From positions 1 to 31,496 of the forward strand of contig CALKAL010000089.1 in the NCBI GenBank assembly GCA_937983065.1: a stretch of 31,496 bases of DNA, written 5' to 3'. The notes under the pieces are model-generated. The model was given only the letters and a program-made list of their open reading frames with translations, was not told the origin of the DNA and searched no databases. This document shows, piece by piece, positions 15,948 to 22,644 of the stretch (positions are counted from its first letter, which is position 1; each line of letters starts with the position of its first letter). The stretch comes from an uncultured Bacillaceae bacterium. Its GTDB lineage: Bacteria; Bacillota; Bacilli; Bacillales; Alkalibacillaceae. The translations under genes and the position numbers were made by a program.

Positions 15948-15963
15948 TGTTTCACGTGAAACA
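15948..15963. promoter_or_regulatory. parS: parS site 2, in the spo0J-DUF554 gap
   Basis: TGTTTCACGTGAAACA, identical to parS site 1, 2.76 kb away. The flanks are not palindromic here. It lies about 145 bases after the spo0J stop. Confidence 0.97.
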
Positions 15964-16007
15964 AAATGAAATAAGCACGTCATTTGTTGCTGTTGGAGGT
16001 TAATCTA

Positions 16008-16727
16008 GTGGAGTATTTAGGCGTTGCAGTCAATGGAATTAGCATTATTATAGGCGTAACTATCGGACTCTTTTTTACGAAAATAAATGAAAAAATGAAA
16101 GAGACGATTATGATGGCTATTGGATTAGTCGTCCTCGTCATTGGTTTAACGATGGCGTTTGAATCACAACGAATTGTCGTTGTTATTTTAAGTTTAATTA
16201 GTGGAGCACTGATTGGTGAAAAATACAATTGGGAACAAAAATTAAATCGCATTGGCGAAAAGTTAGAAAAAAGATTTAAGCAAAATAATACGAACTCAAA
16301 AATAGCTGAAGGGTTTGTTACAGCAACGTTAATCTTCGGTATTGGTGCCATGGCTGTCGTCGGATCATTAGATAGCGGCTTAAGAGGAGATCACGAAATT
16401 CTATTTACTAAATCATTCATCGATGGATTTGTCTCCTTAGTGTTGACGACAACATTAGGGATAGGTGTCATATTTTCTGTATTTCCAATTGTCTTATATC
16501 AAGGGGCCATCGTCTTTTTCGCAACACAAATACACGAGCTTATTACTGATCAGTTTCTCGACATGTTCATCATTGAAATGACAGCAACAGGCGGTATTCT
16601 CATCGTCGCATTAGGCTTAAATATGCTCAAAATTACATCCATTCGTGTTGCAAATTTATTGCCGAGCCTTATAACAGTTGGTTTTATTTTATACGCTTAT
16701 GTTCAGCTTGAAAGTCTAATGTTTTAA
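16008..16727 (+). CDS. DUF554 family membrane protein
   Basis: 239-residue integral membrane protein with about six or seven hydrophobic helices, of the DUF554 (YdfK/YqgA-like) type: a glycine-rich first helix (VAVNGISIIIGVTIGLFF), then a cytoplasmic stretch (NWEQKLNRIGEKLEKRF), then GFVTATLIFGIGAMAVVGSLDSGLRGDHEILFTKSFIDGF, which carries the conserved core. The start GTG at 16008 has TTGGAGGT 7 bases upstream; a TTG eight codons earlier is not preferred. The function of the family is not established. Its last 12 bases overlap the tail of the convergent yyaC gene. Confidence 0.88.
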   Translation: MEYLGVAVNGISIIIGVTIGLFFTKINEKMKETIMMAIGLVVLVIGLTMAFESQRIVVVILSLISGALIGEKYNWEQKLNRIGEKLEKRFKQNNTNSKIAEGFVTATLIFGIGAMAVVGSLDSGLRGDHEILFTKSFIDGFVSLVLTTTLGIGVIFSVFPIVLYQGAIVFFATQIHELITDQFLDMFIIEMTATGGILIVALGLNMLKITSIRVANLLPSLITVGFILYAYVQLESLMF

Positions 16728-17291
16728 CGGTTTTCTTTTACTTAACTCAATATCTAAAAAATGAATCGCTTTGCCGATAACACGCGACAATTTCATTACG
16801 TGGGATAATCTAGTATTTTGTAATACCGCAAGTTCTAAATAACCTGCAACATTTACATTTCCTTTTATATATAAATCACCGACTGCGTTAAGTCCCTTAT
16901 TTAAAGCAGCACCTGGAATTAACGAGCCAAGACCAGCCTCAATCGTATTGACATGCTCTAACGTAGATAAAGACGCATCAACAGCAATAATATACGGCTT
17001 TCGATGGTACGTCTTAATAAATTCAGTAACATCATTTAAGTTAAGTGCATGAACAGGTGTATCTAATGTTCCATATACGTTTAAGGAAGATAGCTTTCTA
17101 TCATTTAAATAAGTCCCAACTAATGGCCCAAGACTATCTCCAGTACATCGATCCGTTCCAATACATAATACGACGATTTCCTTATAATCTATCGTATGTT
17201 TAAGTAAATATTGATATAAATGATAGCTGTTTGCTGGCTGATCAACCTTTAAAAATAAATTGTCCACATGAATCTTTTCTTCTACATTCAT
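16716..17291 (-). CDS. yyaC: Spore protease-like sporulation protein YyaC
   Basis: 191-residue protein of the DUF1256 family, related in fold to the GPR germination protease. The conserved core is IVVLCIGTDRCTGDSLGPLVGT (about residues 40-60), followed by YGTLDTPVHALNL and a glycine-rich segment GLGSLIPGAALNKGLNAVGDLYIKG. In B. subtilis yyaC is a forespore-expressed gene at the same locus, which supports an endospore-forming host. The start ATG at 17291 has GAGAGAGG upstream; the in-frame GTG at 17309 overlaps that element. The spacer to the divergent membrane gene is short, and no sporulation promoter could be assigned with confidence. Confidence 0.93.
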   Translation of the reverse strand: MNVEEKIHVDNLFLKVDQPANSYHLYQYLLKHTIDYKEIVVLCIGTDRCTGDSLGPLVGTYLNDRKLSSLNVYGTLDTPVHALNLNDVTEFIKTYHRKPYIIAVDASLSTLEHVNTIEAGLGSLIPGAALNKGLNAVGDLYIKGNVNVAGYLELAVLQNTRLSHVMKLSRVIGKAIHFLDIELSKRKPLKH

Positions 17292-17350
17292 AACTATAGC
17301 CTCTCTCACATACTTTTTAATAGTATACGGATATTTTGCCGTTCTTATAC

Positions 17351-18394
17351 ATGAGAGGTTGTGAGAAAAGATTGGCTAACGGATTAAAATGGATTGGCTT
17401 AATCATTGCGGCTATGGTTGGCGCGGGTTATGCATCAGGAAGAGAAATTTGGGAGTTTTTTGGCCATGAAAGTGGACTAGCTATTTTAATCTTTACCGTT
17501 CTATTTATAATAAGCTGTCAAGTTATTTTAAAGTTAAGCTACGAAATGAAAACTGCCCACTACTTACCAGTTTTAAAGGAACTTCTCGGTGGAAAAATGT
17601 CCCGTATTTACGATGTTGGTATATTCTTTTATTTATTTATGACGTTTTTCGTAATGATTTCAGGAAGTGGGGCAACATTCTCTACGTTTGGAGTTCCTAA
17701 TTTCGTCGGGATTGCATTTATCGTTATTTTCCTGCTTGCTATCGTACCTTTTGGGATGGGTGGAATTATTACTATTAATCGGGTCATGTCTCCCGTCTTA
17801 ATTATTGGGTTAGCCTCTGTCCTTCTTTATTTCGCATGGGACCACCACGTCTCATTTTTTAGTAACTTAACAAAGCAATCGAATTGGGCAAGCTCGATTC
17901 CGTTTACGTCTTTAAATATTTTACCGTTAGTCGCTATTTTAGGGGCGATTGGCAAGGAAATCAAAAGTAAAAAAGAAATATATATCGCAAGCATCGGAAG
18001 TGGCCTCATTCTTGGGGGGACGAGCTTTTTATATAATACTAATTTAATTCATGTTGCAGACCAGTTAATTATTTATGAAATGCCCTTATTTGCGGTTCTG
18101 CACGGTTACCCAATGATATTATTTGTCCTCATGTCTGTTTTACTTTGGTTTGCCATTTACACAACAGCGATGACGAATATTTTTAGTTTATTATCAAGAC
18201 TTAGAGAAACGATAAAATTAAAAGATATTCAATTAAGCATTATCATTATTATTTTCGCCTTACCATTTACGTTTTTCGGTTTCAGAAATCTTATTAGTTA
18301 TTTATATCCATTGTACGGTGTCATTAATTTGTACATATTAGCTGCTATATTAATCTACCCTATTTTAAAACGAGCAGATATAAGAAATATTTGA
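17351..18394 (+). CDS. YkvI-like polytopic membrane protein
   Basis: About 347 residues with roughly ten membrane helices. The first helix carries IIAAMVGAGYASGREIWEFFG, the GAGxASGxE motif of YkvI-type proteins (COG3949), a branch of the APC/LeuT-like transporters. A broken-helix pattern in helix 1 suggests a transporter, but no substrate can be inferred. The start is uncertain: ATG 17351 has no clear ribosome binding site, and TTG at 17336 or 17372 are alternatives (17372 gives M-ANGLKWIG, closest to relatives). It is divergent from yyaC. Confidence 0.8.
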   Translation: MRGCEKRLANGLKWIGLIIAAMVGAGYASGREIWEFFGHESGLAILIFTVLFIISCQVILKLSYEMKTAHYLPVLKELLGGKMSRIYDVGIFFYLFMTFFVMISGSGATFSTFGVPNFVGIAFIVIFLLAIVPFGMGGIITINRVMSPVLIIGLASVLLYFAWDHHVSFFSNLTKQSNWASSIPFTSLNILPLVAILGAIGKEIKSKKEIYIASIGSGLILGGTSFLYNTNLIHVADQLIIYEMPLFAVLHGYPMILFVLMSVLLWFAIYTTAMTNIFSLLSRLRETIKLKDIQLSIIIIIFALPFTFFGFRNLISYLYPLYGVINLYILAAILIYPILKRADIRNI

Positions 18395-18400
18395 TACAAT
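18392..18400 (+). promoter_or_regulatory. Candidate extended -10 for the DUF951 gene
   Basis: TG-A-TACAAT (hexamer 18395-18400), directly after the stop of the preceding membrane gene and about 58 bases before the DUF951 start. No good -35 is present. Confidence 0.35.
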
Positions 18401-18457
18401 AAGATAGAAAGAAAGATTCCTTTCATTTAAAAAAGAACGATAGGAAGGAATGATCCT

Positions 18458-18652
18458 ATGAGTGAACAACTATTTGATCTAAATGACATTGTTGAGATGA
18501 AAAAACCTCATCCATGTGGAGCAAACGAGTGGAAAATTATTCGGATGGGGATGGATATTCGCGTGAAATGCCAAGGATGTCAGCATAGCGTCTTAATACC
18601 ACGAAAAAAATTTGAAAAAAGATTAAAAAAAGTGCTTAAAAAAGCAGACTAA
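18458..18652 (+). CDS. yyzM: DUF951 family small protein (YyzM-like)
   Basis: 64-residue protein: DLNDIVEMKKPHPCGANEWKIIRMGMDIRVKCQGCQHSVLIPRKKFEKRLKKVL. The family signature is HPCG plus a C-x2-C pair (CQGC), which could bind a metal; the residues for this are seen, binding is inferred. The gene nearly always precedes ychF in Bacilli, as here. The function is unknown. The ATG has AAGGAATGATC upstream. A terminator follows, so ychF is transcribed separately. Confidence 0.93.
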   Translation: MSEQLFDLNDIVEMKKPHPCGANEWKIIRMGMDIRVKCQGCQHSVLIPRKKFEKRLKKVLKKAD

Positions 18653-18700
18653 TTATATGCCTATTTTATAGATAAACGAAATTAACGGCTATGTTACGTT

Positions 18701-18731
18701 AAACAGGGGCGAAAAGCCTTTGTTTTTTTAT
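18701..18731 (+). terminator. Terminator after the DUF951 gene
   Basis: Ten-base-pair stem (AAACAGGGGC, 18701-18710, with GCCTTTGTTT, 18716-18725, including two G-U pairs) and loop GAAAA, followed by T residues. Confidence 0.75.
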
Positions 18732-18743
18732 TTTTCGGCTAGC

Positions 18744-18772
18744 TTGTTTTTTTGTTTATGAATCCATATAAT
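18744..18772 (+). promoter_or_regulatory. ychF promoter
   Basis: TTGTTT (18744-18749), 17-base spacer, perfect TATAAT (18767-18772), about 54 bases before the ychF start. Confidence 0.75.
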
Positions 18773-18825
18773 GTTTATGACTAATCTTGATAGGGTTGGG
18801 TAATTTGAAGGAGATGAATGTTTAA

Positions 18826-19926
18826 ATGTCATTAACTGCAGGAATCGTCGGACTACCGAACGTCGGAAAATCAACATTATTTAATGCCATCACACAAGCT
18901 GGCGCATTATCAGCAAACTATCCATTCGCAACGATAGAGCCTAACGTTGGTATGGTTGAGGTTCCCGATGATCGACTAAGCCGACTTACAGAAATCGTCA
19001 CCCCACAAAAAACGATACCGACGACGTTTGAATTTACAGATATCGCTGGAATTGTTAAAGGAGCAAGTCAAGGGGAAGGGTTAGGGAACCAATTTTTATC
19101 CCATATTCGTCAAGTCGATGCGATATGTCATGTCGTACGTTGTTTTAATGATGAAAATATAACACACGTGTCAGGTCAAGTCGATCCAATTGATGATATA
19201 GAAACAATTAATTTAGAGCTCATTTTAGCTGATTTAGAAACAGTATCTAAAAGATATGATCGCGCTAGTAAATTAGCAAAGCAGAAAGTGAAAGAAGCAC
19301 TGTTAGAGTTTGACGTACTAGAAAAATTAAAAAACGCCTTCGAAAATGAAAAACCAGCACGTTCTGTTGAATTCACAAAAGAAGAAATGAAGTTTGTTAA
19401 ACAGCTTCATTTACTAACGATTAAGCCAATTTTATACGTCGCTAATGTCGGTGAAGATGAGATTATCGATGTTGAAAATAATGAGAATGTGAAAAAAGTA
19501 AGAGAATACGCTGAAAACGATGGGGCAGAAGTCATTACAATTTGTGCGAAAATAGAAGAAGAAATCGCTGAATTGGAAGGCGAAGAGAAAGAAGAATTTT
19601 TAAAAGAACTAGGTATTGAGGAATCAGGATTAGATCAATTAATAAAAGCCTCTTACTCGATGCTCGGATTAGCTACTTATTTTACAGCTGGGGAAAAAGA
19701 AGTTCGCGCTTGGACGTTTCGAAAAGGTATGACGGCCCCAGAGACAGCAGGGATTATTCATACCGATTTTGAAAAAGGATTTATTCGTGCAGAAACGGTT
19801 TCTTATGATGATTTAATGGAAGCTGGTTCAATGGCTAAAGCCCGTGAAAATGGAAAAGTTCGCTTAGAAGGAAAAGATTATCTCGTACAAGACGGAGATA
19901 TTATACATTTCCGCTTTAACGTGTAA
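18826..19926 (+). CDS. ychF: Redox-regulated/ribosome-associated ATPase YchF
   Basis: 366-residue Obg-family P-loop NTPase (OLA1/YchF), which prefers ATP over GTP and associates with ribosomes. G1 GLPNVGKST is at 9-17, G3 is DIAGIVKGASQGEGLGN (about 66-82), and the G4 position reads YVANVGED rather than NKxD, the change linked to ATP preference. A coiled-coil insertion lies at about 130-200 and the C-terminal TGS domain at about 280-366 ends DGDIIHFRFNV. AAGGAGATGA precedes the ATG. It keeps the Bacillus position ahead of rpsF. Confidence 0.97.
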   Translation: MSLTAGIVGLPNVGKSTLFNAITQAGALSANYPFATIEPNVGMVEVPDDRLSRLTEIVTPQKTIPTTFEFTDIAGIVKGASQGEGLGNQFLSHIRQVDAICHVVRCFNDENITHVSGQVDPIDDIETINLELILADLETVSKRYDRASKLAKQKVKEALLEFDVLEKLKNAFENEKPARSVEFTKEEMKFVKQLHLLTIKPILYVANVGEDEIIDVENNENVKKVREYAENDGAEVITICAKIEEEIAELEGEEKEEFLKELGIEESGLDQLIKASYSMLGLATYFTAGEKEVRAWTFRKGMTAPETAGIIHTDFEKGFIRAETVSYDDLMEAGSMAKARENGKVRLEGKDYLVQDGDIIHFRFNV

Positions 19927-19943
19927 TTCAGGATGAAAATGGA

Positions 19944-19972
19944 TTGTACTATGAATGATATTTTGTTATAAT
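19944..19972 (+). promoter_or_regulatory. rpsF-ssb operon promoter
   Basis: TTGTAC (19944-19949), 17-base spacer, TATAAT (19967-19972), with an extended TG-T before the -10. A strong match, giving a leader of roughly 85 nt. Confidence 0.85.
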
Positions 19973-19999
19973 TCATTGATGTGAGTAATTAAAACTGAA

Positions 20000-20044
20000 G
20001 GATTACTCCTTGCTCTAATAATTACTATTAGAGCCGCAAAGTCC
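20000..20044 (+). ncRNA. rpsF leader resembling the S6:S18 autoregulatory motif
   Basis: The leader can fold into an outer stem GGATT/AGTCC (20000-20004 with 20040-20044), an inner stem TTGC/GCAA and an apical hairpin (20014-20020 with 20026-20032, TCTAATA/TATTAGA), leaving a GCC/CCG bulge on the 3' side (GAGCCGCAA, 20031-20039). This matches the described S6:S18-binding leader motif, in which a bulged CCG mimics the 16S rRNA site. It is followed immediately by the ribosome binding site AAAGGAGGTG. Assigned from base pairing and position only. Confidence 0.7.
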
Positions 20045-20062
20045 AAAAGGAGGTGTAGTCGG

Positions 20063-20353
20063 ATGAATAAATATGAAGTTATGTACATCATCCGCCCAGA
20101 CATTGAGGAGGAAGCTCAAAAAGAAGTGATTGAGCGTTTCAACAAAGTGTTAACGGATAATGGTGCAGAAGTAACGAATGTTGATGAAATGGGTCAACGT
20201 CGTCTTGCTTATGAAATTAATGACTTCCGTGATGGCTATTACGTCGTTGTTAATTTTGATGGCGGTGCCGAGGCAGTCGACGAATTTGATCGTATCGCTA
20301 AGTTTACTGATGAGATTATTCGTCATATGATTATTCGTTTAGATGAACAATAA
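20063..20353 (+). CDS. rpsF: 30S ribosomal protein S6
   Basis: 96 residues: MNKYEVMYIIRPDIEEEA at the start, MGQRRLAYEINDFRDGYYVVVNF in the middle and IRHMIIRLDEQ at the end, all typical of S6. It binds 16S rRNA as a heterodimer with S18. AAAGGAGGTG sits just upstream. Its stop codon overlaps the ribosome binding site of ssb. In most Bacillaceae rpsR is the third gene of this operon; here it has been separated by about 3 kb. Confidence 0.98.
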   Translation: MNKYEVMYIIRPDIEEEAQKEVIERFNKVLTDNGAEVTNVDEMGQRRLAYEINDFRDGYYVVVNFDGGAEAVDEFDRIAKFTDEIIRHMIIRLDEQ

Positions 20354-20365
20354 GGAGTGTTTGAT

Positions 20366-20833
20366 GTGTTAAATCGTGTCGTATTAGTAGGAAGATTAAC
20401 GAGAGATCCTGAATTGCGTTATACTCCAAGTGGTGTAGCCGTTGCGAACTTTAATATTGCGGTAAATCGACCTTTTTCAAATCAACAAGGTGAGCGAGAA
20501 GCGGACTTCATTAACTGTGTCATTTGGAGAAGACCAGCTGAAAACCTAGCGAACTATATGAAAAAAGGTGGCCTTATTGGAGTTGACGGTCGCATACAGA
20601 CACGTAGCTATGAAGGCCAAGATGGAAAGCGGGTTTATGTGACAGAGGTTGTGGCTGATTCGGTTCAATTTTTAGAGTCTAGAGGCGCCAACCAAGGCAG
20701 TTCATCTATGGGCACATCAAACGATCAAAACCAAAATCAAGGTGGATTTCAGCCTACTACTAAAAAGGATGAAAATCCATTTGAAGATAGCGGTGAACCT
20801 GTCGATTTATCAGATGATGATTTACCATTTTAA
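20366..20833 (+). CDS. ssb: Single-stranded DNA-binding protein
   Basis: 155 residues from the GTG at 20366, which gives the family start MLNRVVLVGRLTRDPELRYTPSG and lies 8 bases from AAGGAG (20352-20357); an in-frame GTG at 20357 overlaps that element. The OB fold spans about 1-105 (DFINCVIWRRPAENLANYMKKG, VDGRIQTRSYEGQDGKRVYVTEVVADSVQFLE). A flexible Gln/Asn/Gly-rich linker follows, and the acidic tip DLSDDDLPF recruits replication and repair partners. This is the essential SsbA type. Confidence 0.97.
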   Translation: MLNRVVLVGRLTRDPELRYTPSGVAVANFNIAVNRPFSNQQGEREADFINCVIWRRPAENLANYMKKGGLIGVDGRIQTRSYEGQDGKRVYVTEVVADSVQFLESRGANQGSSSMGTSNDQNQNQGGFQPTTKKDENPFEDSGEPVDLSDDDLPF

Positions 20834-20879
20834 AAAAGTATATTCTTAAATAGAATACTTGCGATTTATTGTGAAAAAA

Positions 20880-20925
20880 TGTGTGTATTTTAAGTGTGTA
20901 AAAGTGTGTCATTAAATGTGTGTGT
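20880..20925 (+). repeat. GT-rich tracts at the 3' end of the rpsF-ssb transcript
   Basis: Four tracts: TGTGTGT (20880-20886), GTGTGT (20894-20899), GTGTGT (20904-20909), TGTGTGTGT (20917-20925), spaced roughly ten to fourteen bases apart. A fifth (20973-20981) sits in the loop of the following terminator. They are complementary to CA tracts in the rpsR leader. Confidence 0.8.
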
Positions 20926-20932
20926 TTAAATG

Positions 20933-21022
20933 AACACCGTTGAATGTTGAAGTTGTCAATTATTTATTCATAGTGTGTGTGAATGAATAATAGGCCTTCA
21001 AACAATTCAACGGTGTTTTTTT
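20933..21022 (+). terminator. Very large terminator after ssb
   Basis: Outer 13-bp stem AACACCGTTGAAT (20933-20945) with ATTCAACGGTGTT (21005-21017), then TTGAAG/CTTCAA, then an inner TTATTCAT/ATGAATAA hairpin with a GTGTGT loop. Seven T residues end it (21016-21022). The total is about 90 bases, unusually long for an intrinsic terminator. Confidence 0.85.
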
Positions 21023-21311
21023 GTTCCCTCCTTCCTTAACCCCCATACCAAAACGAAACATCAGACAATATCATCTCATTTCGTGACTTTATATACAGGA
21101 ACTGTTCGTAATTATATGTCGAATTCATACATAAAGTAGAAGCGAAAAATCGTATCGCAGCTATCACTAAAGCGAAGGAAAAAGGATGGATTTAATATAG
21201 AACTTTTTCCCGTTCCCTTTATGCTTAGTTCTAATATTTTTCAAAAAAAGGGAATTGAAACAGTAATGTAGAAATAAACATTAAACAGCAATTAAAAAAG
21301 GAGCAAAAATT
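21023..21311. other. Noncoding stretch before a small membrane protein gene
   Basis: No complete gene is seen. A 27-codon open stretch ends at the TAA at 21193-21195 (last residues AKNRIAAITKAKEKGWI) without a start codon or ribosome binding site; it might be the remnant of a degraded gene, but I cannot identify it. The rest shows no clear promoter or repeat. Confidence 0.4.
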
Positions 21312-21698
21312 ATGTTTACAAGTGTAATTCTCGCTGCGATATTAAGTTCTATAGTTTATGGGATTGCTTTACCTATTGAGTCAAACCACGTTTATGTCGC
21401 CATTTTGTATTCTTTACCTATATTTCTTGTCGCGGGCTTTTTAGTAACCATACTAGTTGACCGACTAATGAAAAAATTAAACATATTAAACACAATATAT
21501 AGATATAGCCTTCAATTGATTAGTTACGCATTAGCAGGATTGGTCGCCGCTATAATAATAGCAGTATTAAATCAATCTCTTTCGGAGTTGGCATTAACTC
21601 CACTAGCATTGTTTGGCATCTTACCTGCTTTAATTTACTTTCACTTCTATCTCGCAATTACATACTTATTTTCCCGATATCAAATATTTGAGACTTGA
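21312..21698 (+). CDS. Small four-helix membrane protein, unknown function
   Basis: 128 residues with four hydrophobic segments (about 1-22, 29-50, 65-87 and 95-120) and short basic loops (DRLMKKLN). I do not recognise the family. The start ATG at 21312 has AAAAAGGAG upstream. The gene is followed by its own terminator and lies inside the region that separates ssb from rpsR, so it looks like accessory material. The composition is AT-rich and similar to its neighbours. Confidence 0.75.
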   Translation: MFTSVILAAILSSIVYGIALPIESNHVYVAILYSLPIFLVAGFLVTILVDRLMKKLNILNTIYRYSLQLISYALAGLVAAIIIAVLNQSLSELALTPLALFGILPALIYFHFYLAITYLFSRYQIFET

Positions 21699-21758
21699 AA
21701 AAAGTCCGTACCCTGATTAAAGAGAGGTTTACATAAGAAAATTCCGTATAAAGAATTT

Positions 21759-21789
21759 AAAGACTTCCATACAGGGAGGTCTTTTTTTT
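21759..21789 (+). terminator. Terminator after the small membrane protein gene
   Basis: Ten-base-pair stem AAAGACTTCC (21759-21768) with GGAGGTCTTT (21775-21784, one G-U pair), followed by a run of T. Confidence 0.85.
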
Positions 21790-21822
21790 AAATAAATATT
21801 TTTGCAATTTTTCAAAAACCTC

Positions 21823-21853
21823 TTGACCTTCAAGTAACTTTAAGATTTATCTT
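21823..21853 (+). promoter_or_regulatory. MerR-type promoter and operator
   Basis: TTGACC (21823-21828) and TATCTT (21848-21853) are separated by 19 bases, the overlong spacer typical of MerR-activated promoters. Inside it lies a 17-bp dyad, CTTCAAGT-A-ACTTTAAG (21828-21844), with one mismatch. The regulator encoded just downstream probably binds here and controls its own two-gene operon. Confidence 0.85.
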
Positions 21854-21873
21854 AGAAGTACGGAGGTGATTTT

Positions 21874-22644
21874 ATGTTAACGATTCAAGCTTTTTCAAAA
21901 AGTACAGGAATACCGAAAAGCACATTACGTTATTACGAAGAAGTCGGTTTACTCATTCCAAAAAGACAAGCGGAAAATGGTTACCGTCTTTATGATCAAA
22001 GTCAAATCGAACCCGCTACGTTAATAGCGAGTTTAAGATTAGCGAATGTTCCAATTAAAGAAATCCAAAGTTATCTTAGCGCGGATGATCAGGAAAAGCT
22101 CAAACTAAGGAAAAAGTGGATAAATCAGTTGAACAGGCAAAAAGAGTTGATTGATATCCAATTAAAATATTTGGAAAATTATAGGGCAAGTGAGGAAATT
22201 TATTTATTTGAAAAAGAAAGGGAGCGGATCCTTTGGTTTACTGCAGAAGAGAAGCAAGGGAATTTTAAACAACAATTTCTTAAGGGTCAAAACATACTAG
22301 ATAAGCATAACATTCAAGGGAATAACAATTGGTACTTAAAATATATTTCTGGCAGAAAAACGGTGAGGGCGTTGATTGGATTCAGTATTAGTGAGAAGGC
22401 TGACATTTCCAGTATAGAACAATTTGAAACGGAAGAGATTTTAAATGAATCCCTCTGTGTTGCGTTAAGCTTCAAAGGGGAATTTTCTAAAATTGAAAAA
22501 GCCTATATGCGCCTTGCTAGATATATTAATGACAATCATTACACGCCAGCGGGATCAGTTATGGAAATGTATCGTGGGAAAAATTTAAATGAAGTGACGG
22601 TTTTTATTCCTGTCATTAAATTAGGAGGAAGTGCAGATGTATGA
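21874..22644 (+). CDS. MerR family regulator with a C-terminal effector-binding-like domain
   Basis: 256 residues. The N-terminal MerR winged helix is clear: LTIQAFSKSTGIPKSTLRYYEEVGLLIPKR, then NGYRLYDQSQIE (to about residue 50). A coiled-coil dimerisation helix follows (about 75-115), and the C-terminal half (about 120-256) ends ARYINDNHYTPAGSVMEMYRG, resembling the GyrI-like multidrug-binding fold. There are no clustered cysteines, so an organic ligand is more likely than a metal. The ATG at 21874 has GGAGGTGAT upstream. Its stop overlaps the start of the hydrolase gene by 8 bases, indicating coupling. Confidence 0.92.
   Translation: MLTIQAFSKSTGIPKSTLRYYEEVGLLIPKRQAENGYRLYDQSQIEPATLIASLRLANVPIKEIQSYLSADDQEKLKLRKKWINQLNRQKELIDIQLKYLENYRASEEIYLFEKERERILWFTAEEKQGNFKQQFLKGQNILDKHNIQGNNNWYLKYISGRKTVRALIGFSISEKADISSIEQFETEEILNESLCVALSFKGEFSKIEKAYMRLARYINDNHYTPAGSVMEMYRGKNLNEVTVFIPVIKLGGSADV

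Noticed and set aside
15980..16351. 123-codon minus-strand frame opposite the DUF554 gene
   Set aside because: The plus-strand frame has a good ribosome binding site and family features; the antisense frame is low-complexity and lacks a start signal.
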